NCBI GenBank assembly: GCA_019347675.1
Contig: JAHWKW010000002.1
Location: forward strand, 62,001-126,000
Direction of reading: 5' to 3'
Length of the DNA: 64,000 nt
Origin: Actinomycetota bacterium
GTDB lineage: Bacteria > Actinomycetota > Nitriliruptoria > Nitriliruptorales > JAHWKO01
Shown: one piece after another, positions 1 to 10,087 of the stretch
Layout: every line of letters begins with the position of its first letter
Position numbering within the stretch: the stretch's first letter is position 1
The notes under the pieces: model-generated
Told to the model about the DNA's origin: nothing
Seen by the model: only the letters and a program-made list of their open reading frames with translations
Database searches by the model: none
Position numbers and translations under genes: made by a program

Positions 1-794
<794 letters not shown>

Positions 795-798
<4 letters not shown>

Positions 799-1604
799 CG
801 GTACTCCGTCGCGGTGGTGGGCGATGCGCCGGCCGAGACGAACAGCGCGACCGCGGCGCGGGGGTCGGGCGCGGTGATCAGCGACTCGCCGACCAGCACC
901 GCGTCGGCACCGGCCAGCGCGATCGCCCGCACGTCCTCGGGTCCGCTCAGGGCCGACTCGGCCACGGTGACGACCGAGTCGGGCAGGGCCGGGCGGACCC
1001 GCCCGAAGATCGTCTGGTCGACCTCGAAGGTGTTGAGATCACGGGCGTTGATCCCGACGATCGCGGCGCCCGCCTCGTAGGCGAGGGCAGCTTCCTGTTC
1101 GTTGTGGACCTCGACGAGCGCGTCGAGCTGCGCCTCGCGGCACGACTGGAGCAGTCGCTGGGTGTCGTGGGGACCGAGGGCGGCGACGACCAGCAGCACC
1201 GCGGAGGCTCCCGCCGCTCGGGCCTCCCACACCTGGTACGGCGCCACGACGAAGTCCTTGCGCAGGGTGGGGATCTCCAGCCGGGCGACCGCCGCCAGGT
1301 CGTCGAGGCTGCCCAGGAACCGGTCGGGCTCGGTCAGGACGCTGACCGCCGCGGCGCCGCCGTCACGGTACGCCTCTGCCTGGGCGACCGCGTCGAGCTC
1401 GGGCGCGAGGGGCCCGCGCGACGGCGACGCTCGTTTGATCTCGGCGATGACCGCCACGCCCGGCCCGCGCAACGCCACGTCCAGCGAGGGCCCGGGTGCG
1501 ACCTGCAGCGCCCGTTCGCGGAGGGCGTCGAGCGGCTCGGCGTCCCGCGCGGCGTCGAGCCGGGCGTGGGCGCCGGCGACCAACTCATCGAGGTAACTGC
1601 TCAC
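795..1604 (-). CDS. trpC: Indole-3-glycerol phosphate synthase
   Basis: Closes the indole ring from carboxyphenylaminodeoxyribulose phosphate in the tryptophan pathway. The 269 residues match the usual length of a stand-alone TrpC. Seen: [13 protein letters not shown] at about residues 52-64 with the conserved lysine, TLRKDFVV in the middle with the catalytic lysine, and [12 protein letters not shown] near residue 190. It starts with GTG at 1604, overlapping the stop of the upstream M28 peptidase gene, and its own stop overlaps the trpB start. No trpF gene lies between or beside these genes; see the hisA entry for a possible replacement. Confidence 0.95.
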
Positions 1605-2665
1605 ACGACGTCCCGGATGGGCGGGACCAGGGTCGGCGCCATGGTAGTGACTGGCCGCGGCGCGGTACCGGCTACGGCCCTGTCGCGCGGGGCGGGCGTG
1701 GCCGGTGCCAGGCCGTTGGCGTCCTGGGGGCCCAGGCTCCGCAGGAACGACAGCGTGAGGTCACCTGCCCGACGCAGATCGGTCGGGCGCAGATGCTCGG
1801 GGGTGTCGCGGGGCGAGTGGTAGACCTCGTCGAGGAACGTCCACAGAAGCGCCGCGGGGACGCGGCGGCGGGCGAACGGGCCGTGGTCGCTGATGTCTCC
1901 GCGCGTCTGGACCTCGTACCCGGTGAGACCGGTCTCGGCGGCCACGTGCTGCAGCCGCTGGGCGAGGGTGGCCGGGCCGACGTCGGACCAGCAGATACAG
2001 GTCACGTCGCCGTTGCCGACCATGTCCACGCTGAGTGCGGCGACCACCCGATCGGCGTGGCCCGCGGCGTAGCGGTCGGACCCGAGGTGGTGCTGGCGAG
2101 GCTCGGACGGCTGGTACTCCTCGGCGCCGAACGCGACCAACACCACCGGGACGCCCGTTTCCTCGTCGGCCAGCTCCCGAGCCACGGCCAGCAGCACCCC
2201 GACCCCGCTGGCGTTGTCGTTGGCGCCCGGAGACCCCGCCACGGTGTCGTGGTGGCCGCCGACGACCACGTGTGCTCCGCCGCGCGGGTCGAGGTCGCGC
2301 CACGCCACCACGTTGGCCGTCACGCCGCCCTGCGGGAGCGGGAACGGTTCCTCGACCACGCTCCAGCCAGCGCCCCCCAACCGGTCGGCGATCAGTTGGC
2401 GGGCCTGGCTGTCGGCGGGGCTGCCAGCGGGGCGCGGACCGAGCGCGGTCAGCGCATGCGCGGCTCGCATCGCAGCGTCCGCATCGAACGCCCCGCGGGT
2501 CGGTGAGGGTGCGTTTGGGCTCGGGGAGGGCGACGTCTGCGCGGCGGTGGGCGCACCCGCGTCAGAGGCCGTCGCGGTCGGCGACGTGGCCGGCTGGGCG
2601 CCGCCCGCGCACGCCACCGCCGCGAGCAGGAGCCCCGAGGCCAAGACGTGGACGGGGCGGGACAC
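1601..2665 (-). CDS. M28-family metallopeptidase, predicted lipoprotein
   Basis: Predicted zinc aminopeptidase of family M28, anchored outside the membrane. The first 20 residues form a signal peptide ending in a lipobox-like AAVAC, followed by a long Ala/Thr/Pro/Ser linker. The catalytic domain carries the family metal ligands: GGHHDTVAGSPGANDNASG (His and Asp), AFGAEEY (Glu-Glu), VDMVGNGDV (Asp) and a late histidine in DEVYHSPRDTPEH. Substrate is unknown. The stop overlaps the trpC start, so it seems to head the trpC-trpB transcript although it has no known part in tryptophan synthesis. The fold call is firm, the role is not. Confidence 0.88.
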   Translation of the reverse strand: MSRPVHVLASGLLLAAVACAGGAQPATSPTATASDAGAPTAAQTSPSPSPNAPSPTRGAFDADAAMRAAHALTALGPRPAGSPADSQARQLIADRLGGAGWSVVEEPFPLPQGGVTANVVAWRDLDPRGGAHVVVGGHHDTVAGSPGANDNASGVGVLLAVARELADEETGVPVVLVAFGAEEYQPSEPRQHHLGSDRYAAGHADRVVAALSVDMVGNGDVTCICWSDVGPATLAQRLQHVAAETGLTGYEVQTRGDISDHGPFARRRVPAALLWTFLDEVYHSPRDTPEHLRPTDLRRAGDLTLSFLRSLGPQDANGLAPATPAPRDRAVAGTAPRPVTTMAPTLVPPIRDVV

Positions 2666-2684
2666 CGCCGGATGGTACGAGAAG

Positions 2685-2703
2685 CGGGGCGCCGGACGCC
2701 CCG
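2685..2703. terminator. GC hairpin between the DsrE-like and M28 genes
   Basis: Perfect 7-bp inverted repeat CGGGGCG / CGCCCCG with a CCGGA loop in the 50-bp gap after the DsrE-like gene (minus strand). There is no strong U tract, only GCTTCTC on the minus strand, which is common for terminator-like hairpins in GC-rich actinobacteria. It could end the upstream transcript or only attenuate it. Confidence 0.4.
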
Positions 2704-2715
2704 GAGCGGGCTGGT

Positions 2716-3069
2716 TCAGAACGTGAGGATCTGGTAGCCCGCCACCACGAGCGAGCGGAAGCTCGGGTGACGTTTGTATTCATCCAGCAGCGTGACACCG
2801 GCCTCCCGGACGTCCTCTGTCGCGTCGAAGCTGTCCGCGCAGTAGCTGCACGCGCCCGCGATCGCTCCTCGAACCGACTCGTACAGTCGATGGGCGACGT
2901 GGTCGGGGTCGGAGAGCTTGCCGGGCCAGCGGGTTGCGGCACCGTCGAAGATCAGCGTCGCGTCGTCACCCGCCTCCGTGAACTCCCTGACCACCATCAT
3001 GGCGTTGACCATGCGGGCCAGGTCGTCGTGCGACTCGGTGCCGGCGAACACCACGGTGGCGACCTTCAC
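2716..3069 (-). CDS. DsrE/DsrF-like small protein
   Basis: A 117-residue protein with the DsrE-like fold signature: a hydrophobic first strand (MKVATVVFAGTESHDDLARM), an ATLIFDGAA strand in the middle and a C-terminal VVAGYQILTF. A CSYC pair in the middle (GACSYCADSF) could be redox- or sulfur-active, as in sulfur-relay DsrE proteins, but I cannot assign a partner. It lies alone upstream of the M28-trpC-trpB run and divergent from the FMN reductase at 3156; a GC hairpin follows it. Confidence 0.75.
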   Translation of the reverse strand: MKVATVVFAGTESHDDLARMVNAMMVVREFTEAGDDATLIFDGAATRWPGKLSDPDHVAHRLYESVRGAIAGACSYCADSFDATEDVREAGVTLLDEYKRHPSFRSLVVAGYQILTF

Positions 3070-3155
3070 ATCGACCCCTCTTTGTTGCGGACTCCGAGCG
3101 TGCCAGCATACGGTCGGGCCGAGGTCATGATCGACCCCCCAGCGCAGGATCCACC

Positions 3156-3704
3156 ATGTCTGACATCTCGATCCTCGGATTCGCCGGGAGTTTGCGGGAG
3201 GGCTCCTACAACCGGGCGCTGCTCGACACGGCGGCGGGACGGGCGCCAGAGGGCATGCGCATCGAGATCTTCGATCTCGCGTCGATCCCGCTGTACAACC
3301 GTGACGTCGAGGTGCAGGGCGACCCCGAGCCGGTGGCCGAGTTCAAGCGACGCATCGACGCGTCGGATGGCGTGCTCATCGCCACGCCCGAGTACCAGCA
3401 CGGCATCCCGGGGGTCTTGAAGAACGCGCTCGACTGGGCGTCACGCCCGCCGGGACAGTCGGTCATGGAGGGCAAGCCGGTGGCGATGATGGGGGCGAGC
3501 CCGAGCCCGGTCGGGACCGCACGGGCGCACCTGCAGCTGCGGCGCACGCTGCTGTACCTCGAGGCGGACATCGTCAGCACCCCGGAGGTGCTCGTCTCGT
3601 CGGCGTCGGAGAAGTTCGAGGACGGCCGTCTCGTCGACGAGGACAGCCTGGGGTTCCTCGACCAGCTCCTCGAGACGTTCGCCGACCACATCCGCCAGCG
3701 TTGA
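3156..3704 (+). CDS. NAD(P)H-dependent FMN reductase
   Basis: Flavodoxin-like reductase of the NADPH-dependent FMN reductase family (ChrR/azoreductase-like), cytoplasmic, reducing flavin or quinone-type acceptors. The 182 residues are the usual length. Seen: GFAGSLREGSYNRALLD at the N terminus (phosphate loop for FMN) and TPEYQHGIPGVLKNALDW around residue 75-92, the family signature. The in vivo substrate is unknown. It is transcribed divergently from the DsrE-like gene and converges on trpE with 20 bp between stops. Confidence 0.92.
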   Translation: MSDISILGFAGSLREGSYNRALLDTAAGRAPEGMRIEIFDLASIPLYNRDVEVQGDPEPVAEFKRRIDASDGVLIATPEYQHGIPGVLKNALDWASRPPGQSVMEGKPVAMMGASPSPVGTARAHLQLRRTLLYLEADIVSTPEVLVSSASEKFEDGRLVDEDSLGFLDQLLETFADHIRQR

Positions 3705-3723
3705 CGTTGGCGGACCGCGGTGG

Positions 3724-5201
<1,478 letters not shown>

Positions 5202-5205
<4 letters not shown>

Positions 5206-5549
5206 TTGCCGTCGACCGCCCCCTCGGCCAGGTCACGGTGGAAGCAGGTTCGTTCGCCGGTGTGGCAGGCCGGGCCGCTCCCGGCGTCGACCAGGACCAG
5301 AAGGGTGTCCCCGTCGCAGTCGGCCAGGATCTGCTGCACCTTCTGGATGTTCCCGGAGGTCGCGCCCTTGTGCCACAGCTCCTGCCTGGACCGTGACCAG
5401 AACACCGTCTCGCCGCGCTCGAGGGTGAGGGCGAGGGACTCGTCGCTCATCCACGCCACCATCAGCACCTCGCCGGTGTCGTGTTGCTGCACCACCGCGG
5501 GGATCAACCCGCGGTCGTCGAACCTCAGGTCGGTGATCGACAACGGCAT
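5202..5549 (-). CDS. hisI: Phosphoribosyl-AMP cyclohydrolase
   Basis: Opens the adenine ring of phosphoribosyl-AMP, third step of histidine synthesis. The 115-residue length fits the single-domain enzyme, without the HisE domain fused. Seen: [12 protein letters not shown], the signature [18 protein letters not shown] and the cysteine-containing CDGDTLLV / [12 protein letters not shown] which bind zinc and magnesium in the family. It is transcribed with trpE (four-base overlap) rather than with the main his operon at 26-31.5 kb; hisG and hisE are not in this window. Confidence 0.95.
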
Positions 5550-5638
5550 CCGGTCTCCGGGCTGGCGCGGTCACGCAGCGTACTTGACCGCCTATCTTCG
5601 TTCCCACGACCGCTGACCCACTCTCCCTGCGCTTCTTT

Positions 5639-5878
5639 TTAAGCGCCCATCGGCTCGATCCGCCCGTGGGCCCGACGGCGCGGTGTGGACGCGAGCCGGG
5701 CGTGCGACTCGGCGACCAGCGCGGCGCGGATCGAGGCCGTGGCCGCGTCGGTCCGTCGGCGGGCGAGAACGGCATCACGGATTGAGGCGTGACCGCGATC
5801 GGCGCCAGCAGGGATGCGGCCGAGCGTGGCCGATGGGTTGGAAATGACCGGATGGGTTCGGCGGGTCGCGTTCGCCAT
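5639..5878 (-). CDS. Small hypothetical open frame coupled to the DUF6457 gene
   Basis: A 79-codon frame starting at an ATG that overlaps the stop of the upstream DUF6457 gene as TGATG, an arrangement typical of translational coupling. The product is Arg/Ala-rich (for example ASIRDAVLARRRTDAATASI) and I recognise no domain. It ends in TAA inside a short GCGCTT/AAGCGC inverted repeat. It may be a real small protein or chance; the overlap is the only positive sign. The remaining bases up to hisI at 5549 hold nothing I can identify. Confidence 0.3.
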   Translation of the reverse strand: MANATRRTHPVISNPSATLGRIPAGADRGHASIRDAVLARRRTDAATASIRAALVAESHARLASTPRRRAHGRIEPMGA

Positions 5879-6147
5879 CACGGGGACGCCGGGCCGCGTC
5901 GGGCGTTGGTGTCTTCGCCTCCGAGGAGAGCCTGGGCAGCGACCACGGCGTCCCGCAGCGCCTCTTCGCGTGCACCGTCGGCTCGGCTGCCCGCCAGTAC
6001 CCCCGCGAGGAAGGTGGATAGGGGTGCGAAGCGTCGCTCCGATGCGTGGGCGACCTCGCGGGCGAGCGCGAGCAGTGTCCGCTGCTCCTCTTCGGTGAGC
6101 GGCGCGACGCCGAGCGTGTGGGCGTAGCTGTCCAGCCAGTCGTGCAT
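5878..6147 (-). CDS. DUF6457-like small protein
   Basis: An 89-residue protein beginning MHDWLDSYAHTLGVAPLTEE. From memory this resembles DUF6457, a short helical domain found next to or fused with MobA and FdhD in actinobacteria; the match is by eye. I chose the ATG at 6147 because the family starts at this W-L-D-S motif, and the longer upstream frame reads into the mobA remnant promoter side. It is divergent from the mobA remnant and fdhD, with under 50 bp between, fitting a molybdenum-cofactor context. Function unknown. Confidence 0.7.
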   Translation of the reverse strand: MHDWLDSYAHTLGVAPLTEEEQRTLLALAREVAHASERRFAPLSTFLAGVLAGSRADGAREEALRDAVVAAQALLGGEDTNARRGPASP

Positions 6148-6193
6148 CGCGGCCCCGTCTCGTCGCTGAGGCGTAGGGTAGGAGTGCAACGAT

Positions 6194-6387
6194 GTGCAGA
6201 TGCCTGCGGTGAGCGGCCTGGTCCTCGCCGGGGGGACGAGCCGTCGTATGGGCCGGGACAAGGCGATGGTGTGCGTGGACGGCGAACCGTTCGCGGATCC
6301 GGCGGTGCTGGCTTGGATGCGGCGGCAGTGGCGAGGCGGGGCGGTTCTCCGGATGGCACGACGGCGGCCGAGGACCTGGCGCGATGA
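6194..6387 (+). pseudogene. mobA: Collapsed mobA: N-terminal and C-terminal ends only
   Basis: MobA attaches GMP to molybdopterin to make the guanine-dinucleotide form of the cofactor. Here the GTG frame at 6194 gives LVLAGGTSRRMGRDKAMVCV, the nucleotide-binding start of MobA, then VDGEPFADP, after which homology stops. In another frame the last codons read DGTTAAEDLAR and the stop forms ATGA with the fdhD start, as the end of an intact upstream gene would. Total length is about 190 bp against about 570 bp for the family, so the middle has been deleted and the frame shifted. The N-terminal part is clear, the C-terminal part is inference. Confidence 0.6.
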
Positions 6388-7265
6388 GCGACCTGCCGCG
6401 ACCGGGTCCCCGCGTCCGCGTGGTTGTGGCCCGCCACGAGGCTGGTCGCCGCCAGGAGCGGGCGGACGTCGTCGCCACCGAGGAACCGCTGGAGATCCGG
6501 CTCACCTCCCGCACGGGGGCGGTGCAGCGGCTCGCAGTGACGATGCGGACACCGGGCGCGGATTTCGAGCTCGCCGTTGGGTTCCTCGTCGGGGAGGGCG
6601 TCATCGCCGGAGGAGACGCCGTCGCGTCGGTCCGGTACTGCGTCGACCGTGGTCTCGACGAGGACCAGCGCTTCAACGTCGTGACGGTCAACCTCGACCG
6701 TCCGGAGCTGCCCGACCTCCGCGGTCTCGAACGGCACTTCACCACGACGAGCGCCTGCGGCGTCTGTGGTCGTAGCTGCCTCGAGTCGCTGGAGACACGC
6801 GGCACGAGTATGGCGGCGCCCGGCCCGGTGATACCTTCCGAGACGCTGACGTCCCTGCCTGGACGGCTGCGTGCGGCGCAGCCCGTCTTCGACCGGACGG
6901 GAGGACTGCACGCGGCGGCGTTGTTCACCGCCGCCGGTGAGCTCGTTGCGGTCCGTGAGGACGTGGGCCGGCACAACGCCATGGACAAGCTCGTCGGCTG
7001 GGCGGCGTTCCAAAAGCGCCTACCGCTTGAAGGTCACCTCGTGCTCGTCTCCGGGCGGGCGAGCTACGAGCTCGTGCAGAAAGCCGCGACGGCGGGCGTA
7101 CCGGTGCTGGCAGCGATCTCCGCTCCGAGCAGCCTCGCCATCGAGATCGCCGAGAGGTTCGGTCTCACCCTCGTTGGCTTCCTCCGCGACGATCGCTTCA
7201 ACGTCTACTCGGGCGAGGATCGCATCGGCCCGGCGCAGTCGCTGTCACGTCGGGCCGCCACCTGA
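6384..7265 (+). CDS. fdhD: Formate dehydrogenase sulfurtransferase FdhD
   Basis: FdhD carries sulfur from a cysteine desulfurase to the molybdenum cofactor of formate dehydrogenase and is needed for its activity. The 293 residues fit. Seen: ATEEPLEIRLTSR near the N terminus, TPGADFELAVGFLVGEGVI, the active CxxC in TTSACGVCGRSC, and the C-terminal DVGRHNAMDKLVG and LVSGRASYELVQKAA blocks. It starts inside the stop of the mobA remnant (ATGA). It runs toward the fdhA-moaC operon and its last 61 bases overlap the end of moaC on the other strand. Confidence 0.96.
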   Translation: MSDLPRPGPRVRVVVARHEAGRRQERADVVATEEPLEIRLTSRTGAVQRLAVTMRTPGADFELAVGFLVGEGVIAGGDAVASVRYCVDRGLDEDQRFNVVTVNLDRPELPDLRGLERHFTTTSACGVCGRSCLESLETRGTSMAAPGPVIPSETLTSLPGRLRAAQPVFDRTGGLHAAALFTAAGELVAVREDVGRHNAMDKLVGWAAFQKRLPLEGHLVLVSGRASYELVQKAATAGVPVLAAISAPSSLAIEIAERFGLTLVGFLRDDRFNVYSGEDRIGPAQSLSRRAAT

Positions 7266-7777
7266 CGGGCCGGCTCGCCGACGGCCGATCGGTCGTGGGT
7301 GTGATCCTCGTGCCAGTCGCCGCTCGCACCGCCGGTCTTGTCGACCAGACGGAGGTCGGTGATGCGCACGCCGCTTTCGACGGACTTCACCATGTCGTAG
7401 ACGGTGAGCGCCGCAACCGCGGCGGCGGTGAGCGCCTCCATCTCCACCCCTGTGCGGTCGGTGGCGTGAGCGTCGGCGACGATGTCGACGGTGCCAGCGT
7501 CGGGTTCCACGTCCACGTCGATGTGAACATGGGTGAGGGAGACGGCGTGACAGAGGGGGATGAGGTCGGACGTGCGCTTGGCCGCCTGGATCCCGGCGAT
7601 GCGGGCGATGGCAACGACGTCGCCCTTCGGTAGGCGCCCGTCGGCGATGAGACGGACGGTCGCCGGCGAGCACGCGACGCGGCACGCCGCTCGGGCGGTG
7701 CGGTGGGTGATGTCCTTGGCGCCGACGTCGACCATGCGCGCCTGGCCGGCGTCGTCCAGGTGCGACGGTCGGGTCAT
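7205..7777 (-). CDS. moaC: Cyclic pyranopterin monophosphate synthase
   Basis: With MoaA it converts GTP to cyclic pyranopterin monophosphate, the first step of molybdenum-cofactor synthesis. The start MTRPSHLDD at 7777 overlaps the moeA stop as TGATG. Seen: MVDVGAKDITHRTARA at the N terminus, KRTSDLIPLCHAVSLTHV and GVEMEALTAAAVAALTVYDM with KSVESGVRITDLRLVDKTGG, all family hallmarks. After residue about 156 it has an extra basic tail of about 30 residues that lies antisense to the end of fdhD; the tail is not part of the normal family and may be dispensable. Confidence 0.95.
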   Translation of the reverse strand: MTRPSHLDDAGQARMVDVGAKDITHRTARAACRVACSPATVRLIADGRLPKGDVVAIARIAGIQAAKRTSDLIPLCHAVSLTHVHIDVDVEPDAGTVDIVADAHATDRTGVEMEALTAAAVAALTVYDMVKSVESGVRITDLRLVDKTGGASGDWHEDHTHDRSAVGEPARQVAARRDSDCAGPMRSSPE

Positions 7778-9039
7778 CACTGGTCCGACAGCAGGTGCAC
7801 GCGGACGGCTTCCCCCTCGGCGATCCTCGGACGGTCCGCGGGTACCTCCGCCAGAGCGTCCGCGTCGGCCAGAGCTCTCAGCATGTGCGAACCCTGGCCG
7901 CCACACGGCTCGGCTTCCAGGCCGGATGAGGTCTCCCGCAGGCGGACACGCAAGAAGGTGCGTCGCCGCGCGGAGCCGCGCAGATCGCGGGCCGCGGTGG
8001 CCCACAGAGACGGGCGGGCCAGCTGCCTCCTGCCGTGCAGGGTCCGTAGGATCGGGACCGCGAACATCTCGAAGGAGACGAACGCCGACACGGGATTGCC
8101 GGGCAGGCCGAGGACGGTGGTGGTGCCGATGCGCGCGTGCACCTGGGGCTTGCCGGGTTTCATGGCGAGCTTCGCCGTGCGTGTCTGCCCCAGCGAGGCG
8201 AGCGCCTCCGGCAGGTGGTCGTAGCGCCCGGCGCTCACGCCACCGGTGACGAGCACGAGGTCGGCGCTGGCCGCAGCCTCGGACAGCGCGTCGCGGAGGA
8301 CCGCGGGGTCGTCGGCGATCGGGCCCCGGGCGTGAGCGTGTGCGTCCTCCCCCGTCGCGCAGGCGACGAGCATCGGACCGTTCGAGTCGTACAGCTGCCC
8401 CGGCCCGAGGGCCCGTCCGGTTGGCACGACCTCATCGCCGGTTGACAGCACGACCACCCGCGCGCGGCGGTGGCAGTCCACGGTCACCGCACCGACCGCC
8501 GCGAGCAGCGCGAGGATCCGTGCGTTGACGCGCGTACCCGCGACGACGACGACCTGGCCCGCGCGGACGTCCTCGCCGATCCCGCGGACGTGCTCGCCCG
8601 TCCGTGGTGCCCGGTGGATGAACACGGTGCCGTCCCGCTCGGTGGTCACCTCCACGGGGATCACCGTGTCGGCGCCACCAGGCACGGGTGCGCCAGTCAT
8701 GATGCGCAGGGCCGTGCCCGCCCGGAGCTCGGGGAGGTGGGGTGAGCCGGCGGCGATCTCACCGGCGACGTCGAGCGCGACGGGATGCTCCCCGGAGGCG
8801 GTGTCGACGTCGGCTGCACGGACCGCGTAGCCGTCCATCGCCGCGTTCGGGAAGCCGGGCAGGTCCACACCGGCTGCGACGTCGCGGGCGAGGGTGCGGC
8901 CGATCGCGTCGTGGACGGGGACGGGTTCGACCGGCAACGGCGCGACCCCCGTCAGGACGTGGTCGCGGTAGGCCTCGAGCGGTTCCGGCTCGCCGACCTC
9001 GGTCACCGTCGTGCGCGCCAAGCCTCGGAAGGGGGACAC
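7777..9039 (-). CDS. moeA: Molybdopterin molybdenumtransferase
   Basis: Inserts molybdate into adenylylated molybdopterin to give the active cofactor. The 420 residues have the four-domain MoeA layout. Seen: GRTLARDVAAGVDLPGF and NAAMDGYAVRAADV at residues about 47-75, MTGAPVPGGADTVIPVE, STGDEVVPTGRALGPGQLYDSNG, TGGVSAGRYDHL, MKPGKPQVHARIGTTTVLGLPGNPVS. It sits 9 bp after moaA and overlaps moaC. MogA, which prepares its substrate, is in the same run. Confidence 0.96.
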   Translation of the reverse strand: MSPFRGLARTTVTEVGEPEPLEAYRDHVLTGVAPLPVEPVPVHDAIGRTLARDVAAGVDLPGFPNAAMDGYAVRAADVDTASGEHPVALDVAGEIAAGSPHLPELRAGTALRIMTGAPVPGGADTVIPVEVTTERDGTVFIHRAPRTGEHVRGIGEDVRAGQVVVVAGTRVNARILALLAAVGAVTVDCHRRARVVVLSTGDEVVPTGRALGPGQLYDSNGPMLVACATGEDAHAHARGPIADDPAVLRDALSEAAASADLVLVTGGVSAGRYDHLPEALASLGQTRTAKLAMKPGKPQVHARIGTTTVLGLPGNPVSAFVSFEMFAVPILRTLHGRRQLARPSLWATAARDLRGSARRRTFLRVRLRETSSGLEAEPCGGQGSHMLRALADADALAEVPADRPRIAEGEAVRVHLLSDQ

Positions 9040-9048
9040 TGCGTCTCC

Positions 9049-10056
9049 TCAGCCGCCGATGTAGGACATCTCGACCCGGCCGTCGCGGGCCTCCACGGGT
9101 GCGCGCAACTCCGAATACCGGTCGTCCCGGCGCGTCCAGATGCGCGCGATCGTCGCCGCGAGGCGCTCGTCGTCGGCTCCGGAGCGCAGGATGGCGCGCA
9201 GGTCGTGCCCACGCGAGGCGAACAGGCAGGTGAACAGCTCGCCGACGGGGGACAGTCGCACCCGCACGCAAGATCCGCAGAACGGTCGGCTCACCGAGGC
9301 GATGACGCCGAACTCACCGGCCCCGTCGAGGTAGCGGTAGCGGGTGGCGACCTCGCCAGGCACCGTTGGAGACACCGGTGCGGCGGGGAAGCGGGAGGTC
9401 ACCCGCTCGACGATCTCACTGGCCGGCACCACGTCGTCGACGGCCCAATGGTTGGTGGTGCCCACGTCCATGTACTCGATGAATCGGATCGTGAGTCCGT
9501 GGTCGCGTCCGAACCGTGCGAGGTCGACCAGGTGGCTGTCGTTCATCCCGCGACGGACCACGGTGTTGACCTTCACCGGGCGCAGCCCCGCCCGGTGGGC
9601 AGCGGCCAACCCGTCGAGGACCCGGGCGACGGGGAAGCGGCTGTCGCTCATCGCGGTGAAGGTGTCGGGGTCGAGCGCGTCGAGGCTGACGGTGACCCGT
9701 CGCAGGCCGGCGGCAACGAGCCCGTCGGCGTGGGCGGCCAGCAGGATGCCGTTCGTGGTGATCGCGACGTCCTCGATGCCCGCCACGTCGGCAAGCATCG
9801 CGACGAGCCGCGGCAGGTCCCGCCGCAGCAGGGGTTCGCCGCCGGTGAGACGGATCTTGCGCACGCCGAGCGTCGCGCAGATCGTCGCGATGCGGGTGAT
9901 CTCCTCGAAGGTCAGCAGCTGGGAGCGGTCGACGAAGGCGAAGTCCGCCCCGAACGCCTCGCGGGGCATGCAGTACGGGCAGCGGAGGTTGCACCGGTCG
10001 GTGACGGAGACGCGCAGGTCACGCAGCGGACGACCGAGCGCATCGTTCGTCGTCAT
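9049..10056 (-). CDS. moaA: GTP 3',8-cyclase (radical SAM)
   Basis: Radical-SAM enzyme that with MoaC makes cyclic pyranopterin monophosphate from GTP. Start chosen at MTTNDALGRPLRDL (10056) because the family begins here. Seen: SVTDRCNLRCPYCM with the CxxxCxxC cluster for the SAM iron-sulfur site, GGEPLLRRDLP, ITTNGILL, and the second cluster in PFCGSCVRVRLSPVGELFTCLF. It ends in a Gly-Gly pair (MSYIGG), which MoaA needs for activity. Located between the MOT1-type transporter and moeA. Confidence 0.96.
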   Translation of the reverse strand: MTTNDALGRPLRDLRVSVTDRCNLRCPYCMPREAFGADFAFVDRSQLLTFEEITRIATICATLGVRKIRLTGGEPLLRRDLPRLVAMLADVAGIEDVAITTNGILLAAHADGLVAAGLRRVTVSLDALDPDTFTAMSDSRFPVARVLDGLAAAHRAGLRPVKVNTVVRRGMNDSHLVDLARFGRDHGLTIRFIEYMDVGTTNHWAVDDVVPASEIVERVTSRFPAAPVSPTVPGEVATRYRYLDGAGEFGVIASVSRPFCGSCVRVRLSPVGELFTCLFASRGHDLRAILRSGADDERLAATIARIWTRRDDRYSELRAPVEARDGRVEMSYIGG

Positions 10057-10087
10057 CGGGGCCTCCTCCGCGCGGTCCACGGCGAGA

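Noticed and set aside
5633-5648. GCGCTT/AAGCGC hairpin as a terminator
   Set aside because: Six-bp stem, no U tract in either direction and it overlaps the end of the doubtful small frame, so evidence is too thin.
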